Virus record (IMG/VR): IMGVR_UViG_3300027821_000007
Span: 1-64,000 of that record
Direction: 5' to 3' (one strand)
Length of the DNA: 64,000 bases
From: a virus
The position numbers were made by a program, and so were the translations under genes. Positions within the stretch are counted from its first letter, which is position 1; the number at the start of each line of letters is the position of its first letter. The notes under the pieces are model-generated. The model ran no database searches. It was not told the origin of the DNA and saw only the letters and a list, made by a program, of their open reading frames with translations. Positions 37,549-48,513 of the stretch are shown piece after piece.

Positions 37549-40500
37549 CCGTCACCAGTAACATCCACACCGGCCTGGCAGCCTGGAGCAACCACAGCTT
37601 CGCGCTAAACGAAGCATGCTCGAATGCCGGCAACGCCTACCGATGCACCACGGCAGGATCATCGACCGCTGCCCCTACCGGCACCGGAACCGGGATCAAC
37701 AACGGCGGCGTTGCCGTCTTCAAATGGCTCTCGACCTACGGGGCTTCGGACTATTCCACCATCGATGCGTGGGTCACGTCGATCCCCGGCACGCTGGCGC
37801 AGGCATACGAAGGCTTGATCTGGAACAACGGCGACATTGTTCGCACCACGTATGTGTCGATTACGGGGCACACGACAACCGCCGCCAACATCATCTCCCT
37901 GAAATGCGCGCCGGGTGAAAGTTTCGCCGACAATCCGAACCGCGCCACCAACCCGCTAATCCCCAGCGCAAGCTATGGCGTGCAGATATCCCGATCAGGC
38001 AACTATAGTTACAATATTATCCTCCAAGAGGATTATGGGCTTCTGGACGGCCTGCAGCTTGTTCGAGCGCCAGGCGCGATCCATCAGAATGCCAGTCTGG
38101 CCCTGGGAAAAAACGGCAGCAGCGGCACCACGACGGTCAGCCGGATGGTTGTGCGCGGGGAAAATTTCGAGCAGGCCAACAACGGCATCATCGGGGCTGG
38201 CGGAAGCTCATCGGTCGATCATGTCAACTGCGTGTTCATCGACGAATCGGTGGCAGGGTCAGGCAGCCCGATATGGAACGGCCAAAACAATAGCTGCAGC
38301 TTCACCAACTGCGTGATGATCGCGCTGAACTCACAAGCCGGTTTCGATGCCATCCACCGCAACTACTCCGGCACCACGACGGTCACGAATTGCATAATCA
38401 TGGGGTGGGGCGGCATCGGTAATGCCAACCTGACCTCGGGCGTCGCGCGCAACAACGTCGTGAACTGGACCAGCTATCCGTCAGGATGGACCGATACCGG
38501 GACGCTGTTCAGCAAGACGGCGGCAAACCAGTTCGTAGGCATTGGCACCGACTTCAAACTGAAGGCGGGAGCCGACGCGCTCAACACGGGCTACACCGAC
38601 ACCGTCCACATCCCCAGCGCCACAGACATCTATGGCACGACGCGGCCGCAAGGCAGCGCGTGGGACGTCGGCCCCTATGAAACCCCTGCGTCGTCTGCGG
38701 CCTTCTTCGACTACATTGCGGAGGCTCGCCTTGTCCGCCAGCCGCCGCGCGCGCGACAGCCGCCTGCCCTGATAGCGCCGGTCTTGCGGCCGGTTCCCGG
38801 CGCGGGCTCGCCCAAGACCCTCTACATGCTGAACACGGCGGCCACCACGCCGGACTGGTTTGGCGTGATGCAGGACGGCGGCACCGCACCCACTGCCGCA
38901 GCTAGCGCGTTCGGATGGACGACTGCCAAAACTGCCACCACCACGCCTTTCTGGCGCGCTCGAATTGGCGCCACCGCCACCGCCACAGTTGCGTCCGCGA
39001 CGAGCAATCTCGACTTTGCCGTTGATCCGAACGCCGGCACCGGCGCCACCATCACCACCTCGGGCGATGCGTTCCGTTCGCCCGTGCGCTATGCCGGTAC
39101 GTTTGGCGCCGGCAACTGGACGCTCAATTTCGGCATGCGAACCCTCGCGGCAACGGTCGTGGGGAATATGCGCTGCCGGATCTGGGCCGGCCCCGCTTCG
39201 AACGGCGTCAACGCGCGAGAGCTGACCAGCGGCGCTCTGACCGGCTCGACCGTGTCGATGATAGCGACTGCGACGACCTACACGTCCACCATCACCTGGA
39301 ACGCGCCGACCATCATCCTGGATGGCGAATACCTGTTCTTCCAGGTCGAGTGGAACGAGACCACCGCGGGCACGTCCAATTCCTGCGCAGTGGTCTTTTA
39401 CCAGTCCGCCTGTACCATAGCGACCGCGAACTGGTCGGCGGCCGCGGGGGTCACGGCGGCAACGACGATTGCCGGACAAGGGCAGTTCGACACGCCGGAT
39501 AATATACCCCAGGTCTTCGCGATCGGCACGGCACAGCAAAAAACGGGCGGCGGCGCAACGCCGGTCACCTTAACGGCTAACGTGCCGGCCGGCTCCTTGA
39601 TCGTAATATACAGCGCGTCAGTCACGGCTTCCGGCGGTGCCAGTTTCAACAGCCCCCCTACTGATTCGGCAGGGAATGTTTACACCCAGGTCCCCGGAAA
39701 CTGGATCCTTACTACACCCTCATTCGGTGTAACCAGAGCTTACTGTCCCAACTGCCTGGCGCTAAGCGCCGGCCAAACCATTACGATCCCTATTGTTGGA
39801 ACCGCTCTAACCGCCGCCATTTCGATCTTTTATGCGACCGGATTGCAACGGAGCGTGCTTCCGACGCCTCAAAGCTCATTTACTCAAAATACCGCCATTA
39901 CTAATCCGAGCCGGAATTTTAACCCTAGTTTGGCTTATGGCGTGTTGATAGGGGTGAGTGCCGTCGCCGGCGACGTTGTCGAGACGTTCACTAACGACAC
40001 CACCCATAATTGGACTACTCCGCCGCTTACTCGTGTCGGCAATACCGGCGGCGTCGCGAACACGAATGCCACTCTCAACGGAGCGTGGAAATACATTCAA
40101 GACACCACCCAGCAAACCTACTCTCCGACGTTGGGAACCGCTCGCGAGAATGTAATCGCAGTAGAAAACTGGGGTGCGGCCACCCAGGGCAGGCTCAGCC
40201 AGAACCTGGCCGCCGCCGTTTCTATTGCCGGCGTCGGCGCCGTCGCGGTCGATGCGACGCGGATAGGCCCTGCTGTCTATACCGCCAATGCAACTCTTGC
40301 TGGCGTCAGCGGTCGGACCAATTCGATCCGCAACCCCCGCGCCGAGGGCGCTGTCGCTGGCACGCCAGGCACCGCTCCTACTTTCTGGAACGGATGGGGC
40401 GACAATTTAGGCCTGACGTTCAGCATCATCGGTATCGGCACCGAAGACGGCATTCCCTACATTGATGTCCGCTACGCCGGCACGACTAACGTCGCTGGTT

Positions 40501-43500
40501 TCTTCACCACCGCTTACTTCGAGCCCACTGGGACGGCGGGCATTCCCAGCGGATTTGCCGACACGTGGTGGTTGAGTTTCTACCACCGCTTAGTTGGCGG
40601 CAGCACGGTCAACACCACCGGGGTCCAAGCTGGCTGGCGTGAATTTAATGCCGCCGGCACTGCGGTTGCGGTCCACAACAACGGCGCTCCCTTCGACCCG
40701 ACCACGGCGCCCCTCATAAGCCAACGTCAGTTGGTTGTCGGGCCCGGCCAAAATCTGGATCGCAATACCTACTATGTTTCTCCATTTTGGGGATTTGGTG
40801 TTACCGGAAGTGGTGTTGCTATCGACATCACTTTTAGGATCGGCGCTCCGCAATTTGAACTAGGGAGTAACGTCTCCGGCCTGATCCTGCCGCCGATCGG
40901 CACACCGGGCATCTCGTCGCGTGCCATCGAGATCCGCGAGCGTGTCAGCGCGGTCGCGAAATCGACGATCGCGGGCCTCGGCGCCGTCGCGGCCGATGCG
41001 ACAGTCGTGGCGGGCACGGCCGGAACCACCTACACCGGCGCCGTCACGATCGGCACGCTGCCGTCGTGGAACCCGCTGTCCCCGGACGCGCCGGCCACGA
41101 CGCTGTTCACGAACAACAACCGCACGATCACGAAAACTGCCGGCGGTTTCGACGGCGCCAAGGGCAACTCCGTCGTCAGCAGCGGCAAGTTCTACGCCGA
41201 ATTCACGCCGGGCAGCGGCTTCGACGGGAACAGTAGCTTTGGCGTCGCCACGACGGCCCTCACCACCTATTTCGAGGTCTATTCCCCGAGTACCCACTGC
41301 TGCATAGCCGTACCCGGCATGGGAGTGCTGCTGAACGGCTCTAACACGGGAATACTGTTCTCCTGGTCGACCGCGTCGATCGCCATGGCGCTCGACATGG
41401 ACAATAAGCGGATTTGGTTCCGTCAGCTCCCGAGCGGCAACTGGAACGACAACGCCTCGAACAGTCCGACCACGCCGTCGACCGGCCTGGACATCAGCGG
41501 CCTGGTGCCGGTCACGCCGCTTTTCATAGTGACCCAACTGGGGGTGAATTCCGGTATCAGCGCCACGGTCGAGATGGGCCTGGGCTCCTTCGCCAACACT
41601 CCGCCCTCGGGTTACACGGTTTGGCCCTCCACCCCGGGCGGCACCGGCTACGTCAAGGCGTACGCCACGGTGCACACCGGCACGGTGACTGCTGCAGCCA
41701 CCATCGCCGGCGTCAGCGGCAGAACCAACTATATCCGTAACCCACGCGCGGAAGGCGCGGTTGCCGGAACGCCGGGCTCCATTCCGACCTACTGGAGACA
41801 GATAGTAAACAACGCCGGTCTTACCCAGCAGATCGTCGGGACCGGGGTCGAGAATGGCATCGACTACATCGACGTTCGCTTCACCGGGTCCACGCCCGGC
41901 GGCGGTGAGATCACCATACAGCCTGCCCAGGATGGCGATGCGACACCGGTCCCAAGAACCTCGACCTGGGCGTCGTCGTTCTACATGCGCATTATCCCCG
42001 GCGATGCGTCGTTCATCGATTACCTCTGGGTGTCGATGCAGAGCTACGCCAATAGCGGCGGGCAAGTCGATTGGATTACTGACACCTACTTCACCCCTTC
42101 GACCCTGGTGCAACCAGGCGGATTGGGCACCCGCTACGTGTCGGTGGCGAACAACGCCACCACGACAGCCGGCGCCGACTACATGCGTCAATATATCTAT
42201 GTCGATACCAAGATAAGCGGAGCCGCGCTTGACTTCACGCTGCGCATTGGTTGGCCACAACTGGAGAACGTCGAAACCACCGGCAATATCCTGCCGCCGG
42301 TCGGTGCTCCAGCGATAATCACACGCGCGATCGAGATCTACCCCAGGTTGCAGGCCGTTGCGGCAGTGACGATCGGCGGCGTCGGCACCATCGCGGTCGA
42401 CGCGACCCGGGTGGCCGGTGCGGGCACCCAGTGGACCGGCGCCACGACGATCGTGGCTGCCGGCAACGTCGCGGTCAGTGCCGTTCAGCGCCAGGTTGCG
42501 GTCAGCACAATCGCTGCTGCCGGCAATGTTGCGGTCGATGCGCGGCGCATTGTCTATGCAGCCAGCACGAGCGCCGGCGTTGCTGTGGTCAGTGTTGCCG
42601 CGGTTCAACGCCAAGTTGCCGCCAGCACGATCGCCGGCCTGGGTGCGGTTAGCGATAGCGCTGTTCTGAGAGCGCGAACTGTCAGCACTATCGGTGGCTT
42701 GGGCAATGTCAGGGCCTGGGATTTTCACCCGGTCTACACAGCCTCGACGACTGCGGGCGTTAGCGGCCGGACCAACGTCATTCGCAATCCGCGCGGGGAA
42801 GGCGGAAGGGCGGGCGATCCCTCCACCAGTGAAGGATCGCCGCCGACCTACTGGACCGGGTGGGGAAACCCACCGTCCGGCCTGTTCGAAACTATTGCCG
42901 GCGTCGGCTACGAAGACGGCATTCCCTACATCGACATTCATCTTGTTGGTACGGTGGCGGGGAGCACGGCCTACTATCCGCATTATTTCGAAGACTACGA
43001 CACCATCCCGGTACCCCCGAGGAAAACCTGGTCAAGCAGCATCTACGTCAGACTGGTTGGAGGCAGCACCTCCAATGTTGCGTCTCTTGCCGTTGGCTGG
43101 ACAGAATATAGTAGTAAATTTGCTGATATAATCGGAGATTTCGATACCGGGCAAGTGCCGACGTCGGCGCCTTTGTCAAGCCAAAGATACAGCTACGCTA
43201 ATCCTACCACCGCTCTCGCCACCTACATTCGTCCGTATTGGAAAATATACTTTACCAGTCTGGGCGTTCCGGTTGACATCATCATTCGGATCGGTGGCCC
43301 GCAACTCGAGTTGGGACCATCTGCTTCCGGTCTGATCCTGCCGCCGGTCGGTGTTCTCGCGGTCACGTCGCGCGCGATTGAAATCCGTGACAACGTCAAG
43401 ATCCAGACGAACGTGGCTATGGGTGGAGTTGGCCGCGTCGTCTGCGAAGCGCTGGTCCGAAATCCGGCAGGACATATTGCCTACGATGCTTTTGCCACCA

Positions 43501-46500
43501 TCGCTGCCACCACAACCTTCAGCCCAGTCAACGTTTTTCTTCGACAGTCGGCAGTCACTTCCATCGCCGGTCTTGGCGGCCAGGCGAACTACATCCGCAA
43601 CCCACGCTTCGAGGGCGCGGTCGCGGGCACTCCGGGCACCGTCCCGACCTACTTCTCGGACTGGAGCGCCGCAGCCGCGAGCGTGGGACTGAGCTTAACC
43701 ATCCTCGGCACGGGTTACGAAGACGGCATCCCCTACATCGACGTCCGCATCTTCGGCACCACCGACGGGGTACACTACAGCTCGGACTTTTATTATTTCG
43801 AAACCAACACAGCCATCCCGGCAGGCTACGACCAGGGATGGCTATTCAGCTTTTACCTCAAGCAACTGGTGGGCGAGGGCATATGGGGCCCCGTCAGCAT
43901 GTTCTACATAGGCTGGGAAGAGCTCGACGAAAACGGAGTCCACTACAGCAATCATTCCGACGGAAAATCCGCTTTCACGGGACCGTTGTGGGATTGTAGG
44001 CACGACATCTCGGACACCAACACCTTTTCAGATGTCCGCTTCATCAGGCCTTACTGGGGCTTTGGCCTCGACAGCGCCGCCGCCGTTCCCTTCGACAACA
44101 CTCTACGAATTGGCGCCCCGCAACTCGAACTCGGCTACTCGGAGGACGGTCCCAGCGATCTGATCTTGCCGCCGGTCGGGGCGCCGGCCGTTTCGTTCCG
44201 CGCCATCCAGATCCGCGAACGCGTCACCATGGTCGCGGCAGTGACCATTGCCGGCGCGGGCAACGTCGCCGCGATACTGGCCCCCGACTGGGTGTCACCA
44301 GGTGCGCAGATCCACATCGACTTCATCGGAGGATCTCCACAGGGCCGAGCTTGGGTGCAAGGGGTCGGCGTCGTCGGCATCAACACCCTCGTCGGCAACG
44401 ACCCGCTCGCGGACGCCGGCTGGACGACTACGGGCTACAACAGCGCCGAACTGACCCCCGACGGCTATCTGCCAACGATGTCCGCGGCTTTCATCGGCGA
44501 AGCCCGTAACTTACTGCTGACAGCTACGACGGTGCGAACCGTCCACACCCAAACCGGTCAAAATATTTCAGGATCATCTACCGGATGTGTGGTTCTTTCT
44601 GTTTTTTCGCCGTCCGGCGACAACGGCGTGGAAATTGACTTAACCCCCTTCGCCCCTGGCGCCTCTAGCCATCTCGACGTTTCTACATGGGGCGGTCCGG
44701 CCTACGGCGACATCTTAGGCGCAGCCAATTCCGCCGTCGGCGCGATCAACGTGACGGCCTACACCGTCACCGCGAACCGTCTCGAAGCCGACATCAACGG
44801 CTATTCCACCCCCATCGCTTTGACTTTGATCGATGCGGACCGTCCGACAGCGGACTCCTTCAAGGCGGCAATATTCGATCACAGACCAATCCAAGGCGGC
44901 TATGTCGCCGTCCGGTCAATCCAATTCTATGCTCCCTTACCCACAGCGGCAGGCCTGATTCCCCTATCTGCTTTGCCGGCAACTATCGAACCTGTGGCGA
45001 GCATGGCCGCGACGGGAAACGTTGCCGTCAGCGCACGGCAAGTTTCCTATGGCGCCACGACGATCGCGGGCGTCGCCAGCATCGCGGTCGACGCGACCAA
45101 GGTAGCCCCAGCAGGCACTGTATGGACCGCTGCCGTCACTATCGCGGCCATTGGCAACGTCGCGGCGTCTGCCGTCCAGCGTCAGGTCGCGGCCAGCACG
45201 AGTGCTGGCATTGGCAGCGTTGCGATCAATGCCATCAGGGCGCAGCCGGCCGCCAGCACGAGCGCCGGCCTGGGCGCAGTCGGCGTTGCCGCTATCCAGC
45301 GCATGGTGGCGGCCAGCACGAGCGCCGGTGTCGGTACCGTCGGGGTAGCGGCCGGCAAGCTGATTTATGCTGCGACGACGATTGCGGGCGTCGGCAACGT
45401 CAGCGCCGCTGCCGTAACGCCGGAAGCTGCTGCCGCTGGCATCCCGGGTTTCGGCACCGTCAGCGTCACGGCGATACAACGGCAGTTCGCGACGATCGCG
45501 ATCGCTGGCGTTGGCGCGTTCGGCGCGAATTCGGCCGGCTCGCAGCCGGGCAATGTCGCCATTGCGGGCCAGGCCGCGGTCAGCGTTGACGCGATCGCGC
45601 GCCGGTTCGCGACGATCCCGATTGCCGGACAGGGCAGCGTTGCGGTCGATGCCGGCAAGATCGTCTATGCCGCGGCGACGATCGGCGGCGTTGGCAGTGT
45701 CGCGGCCTCGGCCGGCAAGCTGATCTATGCCACGGCCAGCATCGCGGGCGTCGGCAACGTCACGGCTGATGCGCAGTTCGTCAGCGGGGCGGTTTCCTAC
45801 ACCGCCGCCACGACGATCGCTGGCGTCGGCAGCATCACGGCATCCGCCACCCTTAATCTACCGGCAGCAATCGCGATCGCGGCCACCGGCAGCGTCGCCG
45901 CCTCCGCCGTCCTGAACCTACCGGCCGCCACGACCATCGCGGGCCTTGGGGCGTTCGCCGCAAGTGCCGCAGCGGCCGGCGTGCAGACAGCGACCATCAC
46001 GATCGGCGGCCTGGGCAACGTCGCGGTCGACGCGCGGCGCAGCTCACCAGCCATAGCATCGATCGACAGCCAGGGCGCGGTCAGCGTCGCGGCCGCGCAG
46101 CTCCAATTCGCTGCCGTCAGCGTCGCCGGCGTCGGCAACGTCCTCGGCGCGGGGGGTGAAGCGCAACCCGCAGCCGCCTCGATCGTTGGCGTCGGCGCGG
46201 TCAGTGCTGCCGCCGGCGGTATACGCCCGGCGGCGGTGGCGACGGCCGCGCAGGGCGCGGTTAGTGCCGGCAGCGTCCTGACCCAAGTTACGGCGGTGGC
46301 GGTTGCTGGACTGGGCACAGTCAGCATCGCCGCCGGCGTACGCCAGTTCGCCACGGTCTCGATCGGCGGCGTCGGCACCCTCCTCGTCAACGCAATCCAG
46401 CAAGGGCGGCAGGAAGGCACCACCGCGATCGCGGCCTCGGCCACGGTCAGCATCTCCACCACCCAGCGCATGGTCGCGGCCAGCGCGATCGCGGCCCAGG

Positions 46501-46928
46501 CCAGCGTCAGCATCGATGCCGCGCGCATCACCTACGGCGCCACATCGATCGCGGCCCAGGGCAGCGTGGCCGTCGATGCCTACAAGGCGCAGTTCGCGAC
46601 AATCGCGATCGCCGGACAGGGCGCGGTCAACGTCAACGCTACGGCGTTGCGTGCTGCCGTCGTTACCATCGACGCTCAGGCCAGCGTCACCGTCAGGGGC
46701 AACACCCGCCAGGTCGCAGCCACGCAGATCGACGGCGTCGGCGGCGGCGGCTTCACCGCCTATGCGATGTGCCCGGTTTCGGCGATCATCGTCGGCCAGG
46801 GCAACGTCCAGATTGGTTCGGCACGAACCATCTTCATGGGCGTTGACATTGCTGGTGCGGGTCACGTCGCCGTTTCGGCCAGAACCCAGGCCCTCGCCAG
46901 CCAAGCGCGCGTCATGATGATGGCGTGA
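37545..46928 (+). CDS. Giant modular tail fibre / adhesin, 3127 aa
   Basis: Receptor-binding candidate. N-terminal parallel beta-helix-like domain (about 1-390, with repeated NC..N strands), a jelly-roll-like domain (about 425-640), a fourfold repeated ~190-residue module starting near 921, 1388, 1737 and 2009 and marked by 'RTN.IRNPR.EGAVAGTPG' and 'EDGIPYIDV', a SPRY-like domain (about 1170-1365: SGKFYAEFTPGSGF, DNKRIWFRQ), and a C-terminal shaft (about 2480-3110) of many ~20-residue TIAGVGNVAVDA-type repeats. It starts with TTG overlapping the upstream stop and is by far the largest gene in the window. Confidence 0.85.
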   Translation: MTVTSNIHTGLAAWSNHSFALNEACSNAGNAYRCTTAGSSTAAPTGTGTGINNGGVAVFKWLSTYGASDYSTIDAWVTSIPGTLAQAYEGLIWNNGDIVRTTYVSITGHTTTAANIISLKCAPGESFADNPNRATNPLIPSASYGVQISRSGNYSYNIILQEDYGLLDGLQLVRAPGAIHQNASLALGKNGSSGTTTVSRMVVRGENFEQANNGIIGAGGSSSVDHVNCVFIDESVAGSGSPIWNGQNNSCSFTNCVMIALNSQAGFDAIHRNYSGTTTVTNCIIMGWGGIGNANLTSGVARNNVVNWTSYPSGWTDTGTLFSKTAANQFVGIGTDFKLKAGADALNTGYTDTVHIPSATDIYGTTRPQGSAWDVGPYETPASSAAFFDYIAEARLVRQPPRARQPPALIAPVLRPVPGAGSPKTLYMLNTAATTPDWFGVMQDGGTAPTAAASAFGWTTAKTATTTPFWRARIGATATATVASATSNLDFAVDPNAGTGATITTSGDAFRSPVRYAGTFGAGNWTLNFGMRTLAATVVGNMRCRIWAGPASNGVNARELTSGALTGSTVSMIATATTYTSTITWNAPTIILDGEYLFFQVEWNETTAGTSNSCAVVFYQSACTIATANWSAAAGVTAATTIAGQGQFDTPDNIPQVFAIGTAQQKTGGGATPVTLTANVPAGSLIVIYSASVTASGGASFNSPPTDSAGNVYTQVPGNWILTTPSFGVTRAYCPNCLALSAGQTITIPIVGTALTAAISIFYATGLQRSVLPTPQSSFTQNTAITNPSRNFNPSLAYGVLIGVSAVAGDVVETFTNDTTHNWTTPPLTRVGNTGGVANTNATLNGAWKYIQDTTQQTYSPTLGTARENVIAVENWGAATQGRLSQNLAAAVSIAGVGAVAVDATRIGPAVYTANATLAGVSGRTNSIRNPRAEGAVAGTPGTAPTFWNGWGDNLGLTFSIIGIGTEDGIPYIDVRYAGTTNVAGFFTTAYFEPTGTAGIPSGFADTWWLSFYHRLVGGSTVNTTGVQAGWREFNAAGTAVAVHNNGAPFDPTTAPLISQRQLVVGPGQNLDRNTYYVSPFWGFGVTGSGVAIDITFRIGAPQFELGSNVSGLILPPIGTPGISSRAIEIRERVSAVAKSTIAGLGAVAADATVVAGTAGTTYTGAVTIGTLPSWNPLSPDAPATTLFTNNNRTITKTAGGFDGAKGNSVVSSGKFYAEFTPGSGFDGNSSFGVATTALTTYFEVYSPSTHCCIAVPGMGVLLNGSNTGILFSWSTASIAMALDMDNKRIWFRQLPSGNWNDNASNSPTTPSTGLDISGLVPVTPLFIVTQLGVNSGISATVEMGLGSFANTPPSGYTVWPSTPGGTGYVKAYATVHTGTVTAAATIAGVSGRTNYIRNPRAEGAVAGTPGSIPTYWRQIVNNAGLTQQIVGTGVENGIDYIDVRFTGSTPGGGEITIQPAQDGDATPVPRTSTWASSFYMRIIPGDASFIDYLWVSMQSYANSGGQVDWITDTYFTPSTLVQPGGLGTRYVSVANNATTTAGADYMRQYIYVDTKISGAALDFTLRIGWPQLENVETTGNILPPVGAPAIITRAIEIYPRLQAVAAVTIGGVGTIAVDATRVAGAGTQWTGATTIVAAGNVAVSAVQRQVAVSTIAAAGNVAVDARRIVYAASTSAGVAVVSVAAVQRQVAASTIAGLGAVSDSAVLRARTVSTIGGLGNVRAWDFHPVYTASTTAGVSGRTNVIRNPRGEGGRAGDPSTSEGSPPTYWTGWGNPPSGLFETIAGVGYEDGIPYIDIHLVGTVAGSTAYYPHYFEDYDTIPVPPRKTWSSSIYVRLVGGSTSNVASLAVGWTEYSSKFADIIGDFDTGQVPTSAPLSSQRYSYANPTTALATYIRPYWKIYFTSLGVPVDIIIRIGGPQLELGPSASGLILPPVGVLAVTSRAIEIRDNVKIQTNVAMGGVGRVVCEALVRNPAGHIAYDAFATIAATTTFSPVNVFLRQSAVTSIAGLGGQANYIRNPRFEGAVAGTPGTVPTYFSDWSAAAASVGLSLTILGTGYEDGIPYIDVRIFGTTDGVHYSSDFYYFETNTAIPAGYDQGWLFSFYLKQLVGEGIWGPVSMFYIGWEELDENGVHYSNHSDGKSAFTGPLWDCRHDISDTNTFSDVRFIRPYWGFGLDSAAAVPFDNTLRIGAPQLELGYSEDGPSDLILPPVGAPAVSFRAIQIRERVTMVAAVTIAGAGNVAAILAPDWVSPGAQIHIDFIGGSPQGRAWVQGVGVVGINTLVGNDPLADAGWTTTGYNSAELTPDGYLPTMSAAFIGEARNLLLTATTVRTVHTQTGQNISGSSTGCVVLSVFSPSGDNGVEIDLTPFAPGASSHLDVSTWGGPAYGDILGAANSAVGAINVTAYTVTANRLEADINGYSTPIALTLIDADRPTADSFKAAIFDHRPIQGGYVAVRSIQFYAPLPTAAGLIPLSALPATIEPVASMAATGNVAVSARQVSYGATTIAGVASIAVDATKVAPAGTVWTAAVTIAAIGNVAASAVQRQVAASTSAGIGSVAINAIRAQPAASTSAGLGAVGVAAIQRMVAASTSAGVGTVGVAAGKLIYAATTIAGVGNVSAAAVTPEAAAAGIPGFGTVSVTAIQRQFATIAIAGVGAFGANSAGSQPGNVAIAGQAAVSVDAIARRFATIPIAGQGSVAVDAGKIVYAAATIGGVGSVAASAGKLIYATASIAGVGNVTADAQFVSGAVSYTAATTIAGVGSITASATLNLPAAIAIAATGSVAASAVLNLPAATTIAGLGAFAASAAAAGVQTATITIGGLGNVAVDARRSSPAIASIDSQGAVSVAAAQLQFAAVSVAGVGNVLGAGGEAQPAAASIVGVGAVSAAAGGIRPAAVATAAQGAVSAGSVLTQVTAVAVAGLGTVSIAAGVRQFATVSIGGVGTLLVNAIQQGRQEGTTAIAASATVSISTTQRMVAASAIAAQASVSIDAARITYGATSIAAQGSVAVDAYKAQFATIAIAGQGAVNVNATALRAAVVTIDAQASVTVRGNTRQVAATQIDGVGGGGFTAYAMCPVSAIIVGQGNVQIGSARTIFMGVDIAGAGHVAVSARTQALASQARVMMMA

Positions 46929-46956
46929 GGCAGTAATCATGGTATAGGAGAATGTG

Positions 46957-47331
46957 ATGAGTAACGCATCGCGGAGACGCGAGATGGGCGAACCGCCCGA
47001 GCTACCGCTACCCCCCGACGCCGCCGATTTCGACCTGTTCAAGGTCGCCTGCCCGGCGCGCGAACTGGTGCGCATCCGCTACCTCCAGCGCCTGCCGGAC
47101 GACCCCGACCTGCCGGAGGAAATCCGCGAGCGCGGGCTCGAGACCATCGTCGAGGCCCACGCGATCTCTATCGACGAGAAGGGCATCACCTTCACCCCCA
47201 CCGTGCTTGAGCCGGAAAGCGAGAACGCCGAGGCGATGCAGAAGATCGCCGAACGCTTCGTGGCCCGTAAGCGGGTGCTGGAAATCCGTCGCATCGGCGA
47301 AGGCACGCCAGTCGTCGAGCACCGCAGGTGA
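46957..47331 (+). CDS. Hypothetical protein, 124 aa
   Basis: MSNASRRREMGEPPELPLPP, proline-rich start, then acidic/basic helical region (LEPESENAEAMQKIAERFVA). AGGAG precedes the ATG. Family unknown; GTG at 46954 is an alternative start. Confidence 0.65.
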   Translation: MSNASRRREMGEPPELPLPPDAADFDLFKVACPARELVRIRYLQRLPDDPDLPEEIRERGLETIVEAHAISIDEKGITFTPTVLEPESENAEAMQKIAERFVARKRVLEIRRIGEGTPVVEHRR

Positions 47332-47660
47332 CCGACCCGGTCATCATCGGCAAGTGGCACGCGTTGGTACATCAATGCGATGCCAAGGTTGCCGCGTGCA
47401 TGGCCGATCCGCAGAACGCCGCCCTCGAGGGGATAGCCCCGGCCTACGAGGGCGGCGCCTCTGAATTCGTCACCTTCGGCGGCTATCGCGACAAGCAGGT
47501 GCAGAACGACACCGCGGCGTGGTTGCGCGCGGTGGCCCGCGAACTGATCGACGACAGCATCTGGAACTACAAAGTCGTGGAAGCGATGGGCGGAACGGCC
47601 TATCTCGCGCTGATATCCGTCAACGAAACCGGCTACCGGTTCGGAGAGGATGATGAGTAG
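47328..47660 (+). CDS. Hypothetical protein, 110 aa
   Basis: GTG start overlapping the previous stop. MTDPVIIGKWHALVHQCDAK, then FGGYRDKQVQNDTAAWLRAV and LALISVNETGYRFGEDDE. No family recognised. Confidence 0.65.
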   Translation: MTDPVIIGKWHALVHQCDAKVAACMADPQNAALEGIAPAYEGGASEFVTFGGYRDKQVQNDTAAWLRAVARELIDDSIWNYKVVEAMGGTAYLALISVNETGYRFGEDDE

Positions 47661-47961
47661 CGAGCATGGCAAGGATCCGCTGGGGCATTTGCGCTCGATG
47701 TTCGAGGTCGGCCGGCGGCGCCAATACGCCCGCGGGGAATTCGCCAAACGCCAGCAGATAGGGCTCACGCCGGGCTGGATCACCTGCGGTTTCTGCAGCG
47801 GGCAGACGATTTATAGCCGGTTGGAATGGCGACAGCATCTGAGCTGCCTCATGTGCGGCGGCCAGATGATTGCCCAGATCACCACCGAGGACGACAAATT
47901 TCAGTTGGTCCTCTATCCGGTGGTACGCGGGCCGCCCTATCGTGAGTGGAGCGTCGAATAA
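47650..47961 (+). CDS. Zinc-ribbon protein, 103 aa
   Basis: CGFC and CLMC pairs (about 45 and 66) framing YSRLEWRQHL; basic N-half. Overlaps the upstream gene by 11 bp. Unknown role. Confidence 0.65.
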   Translation: MMSSEHGKDPLGHLRSMFEVGRRRQYARGEFAKRQQIGLTPGWITCGFCSGQTIYSRLEWRQHLSCLMCGGQMIAQITTEDDKFQLVLYPVVRGPPYREWSVE

Positions 47962-47964
47962 TTT

Positions 47965-48513
47965 ATGAGCAAAAACAACACTCCGGCTGATCCGGTTCCA
48001 CCCGATGCGGAATGGCGCGTTGTGGAATGGAACGACAATTATGGTGTGAGTGAGTATGGACACCTTCGTCGTGAGCGCGACGGATCAAATAGCAAGGCCG
48101 GCAAGATCATTAAGCCCCGATGGAACGGACGGTATTTTCAATACGGGCTTCAGCGAAATTGTGAAAAGCGATACGTCACTGCGCATGTTTTGGTTTGTGA
48201 AGCCTTTCATGGACCGCGACCAAGTCGCTTTCATCAGACGGCTCATTGGGATGGAAACAGTCGCAACTGCCACAAAGGCAATCTTCGATGGGCAACGGCG
48301 CTCGAAAATTCTGATGATCGCGATCGGCACGGCCGCATACCACGAGGAACTGATCATCCCTTGTACCGAAGCAACCTCACGGAACAGAAGATCCGAGAAA
48401 TCTGCTCATCTACTGACAGCCAACGAACGCTTGCGCGCAGGTATGGCGTTGGACAACCAATGATCTGGTCAATCCGCGCTGGAAGAATTTGGAAGCACGT
48501 GCCTCGGTGTTGA
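47965..48513 (+). CDS. HNH homing endonuclease (NUMOD4/HNH_3-like)
   Basis: 182 residues. WRVVEWNDNYGVSEYGHLRR is NUMOD4-like, HVLVCEAFHG...HWDGNSRNCHKGNLRWAT is the HNH_3 core, and the end (KIREICSSTD, LARRYGVGQPMIWSI) is a small HTH. It is visibly AT-richer than its neighbours, as expected for a free-standing homing endonuclease that moved in recently. Confidence 0.85.
   Translation: MSKNNTPADPVPPDAEWRVVEWNDNYGVSEYGHLRRERDGSNSKAGKIIKPRWNGRYFQYGLQRNCEKRYVTAHVLVCEAFHGPRPSRFHQTAHWDGNSRNCHKGNLRWATALENSDDRDRHGRIPRGTDHPLYRSNLTEQKIREICSSTDSQRTLARRYGVGQPMIWSIRAGRIWKHVPRC

Noticed and set aside
40860-42983. 707-codon minus-strand frame opposite the giant fibre
   Set aside because: Antisense shadow of the GC-rich repeat gene; low-complexity Arg/Gly/Asp composition and no supporting signals.
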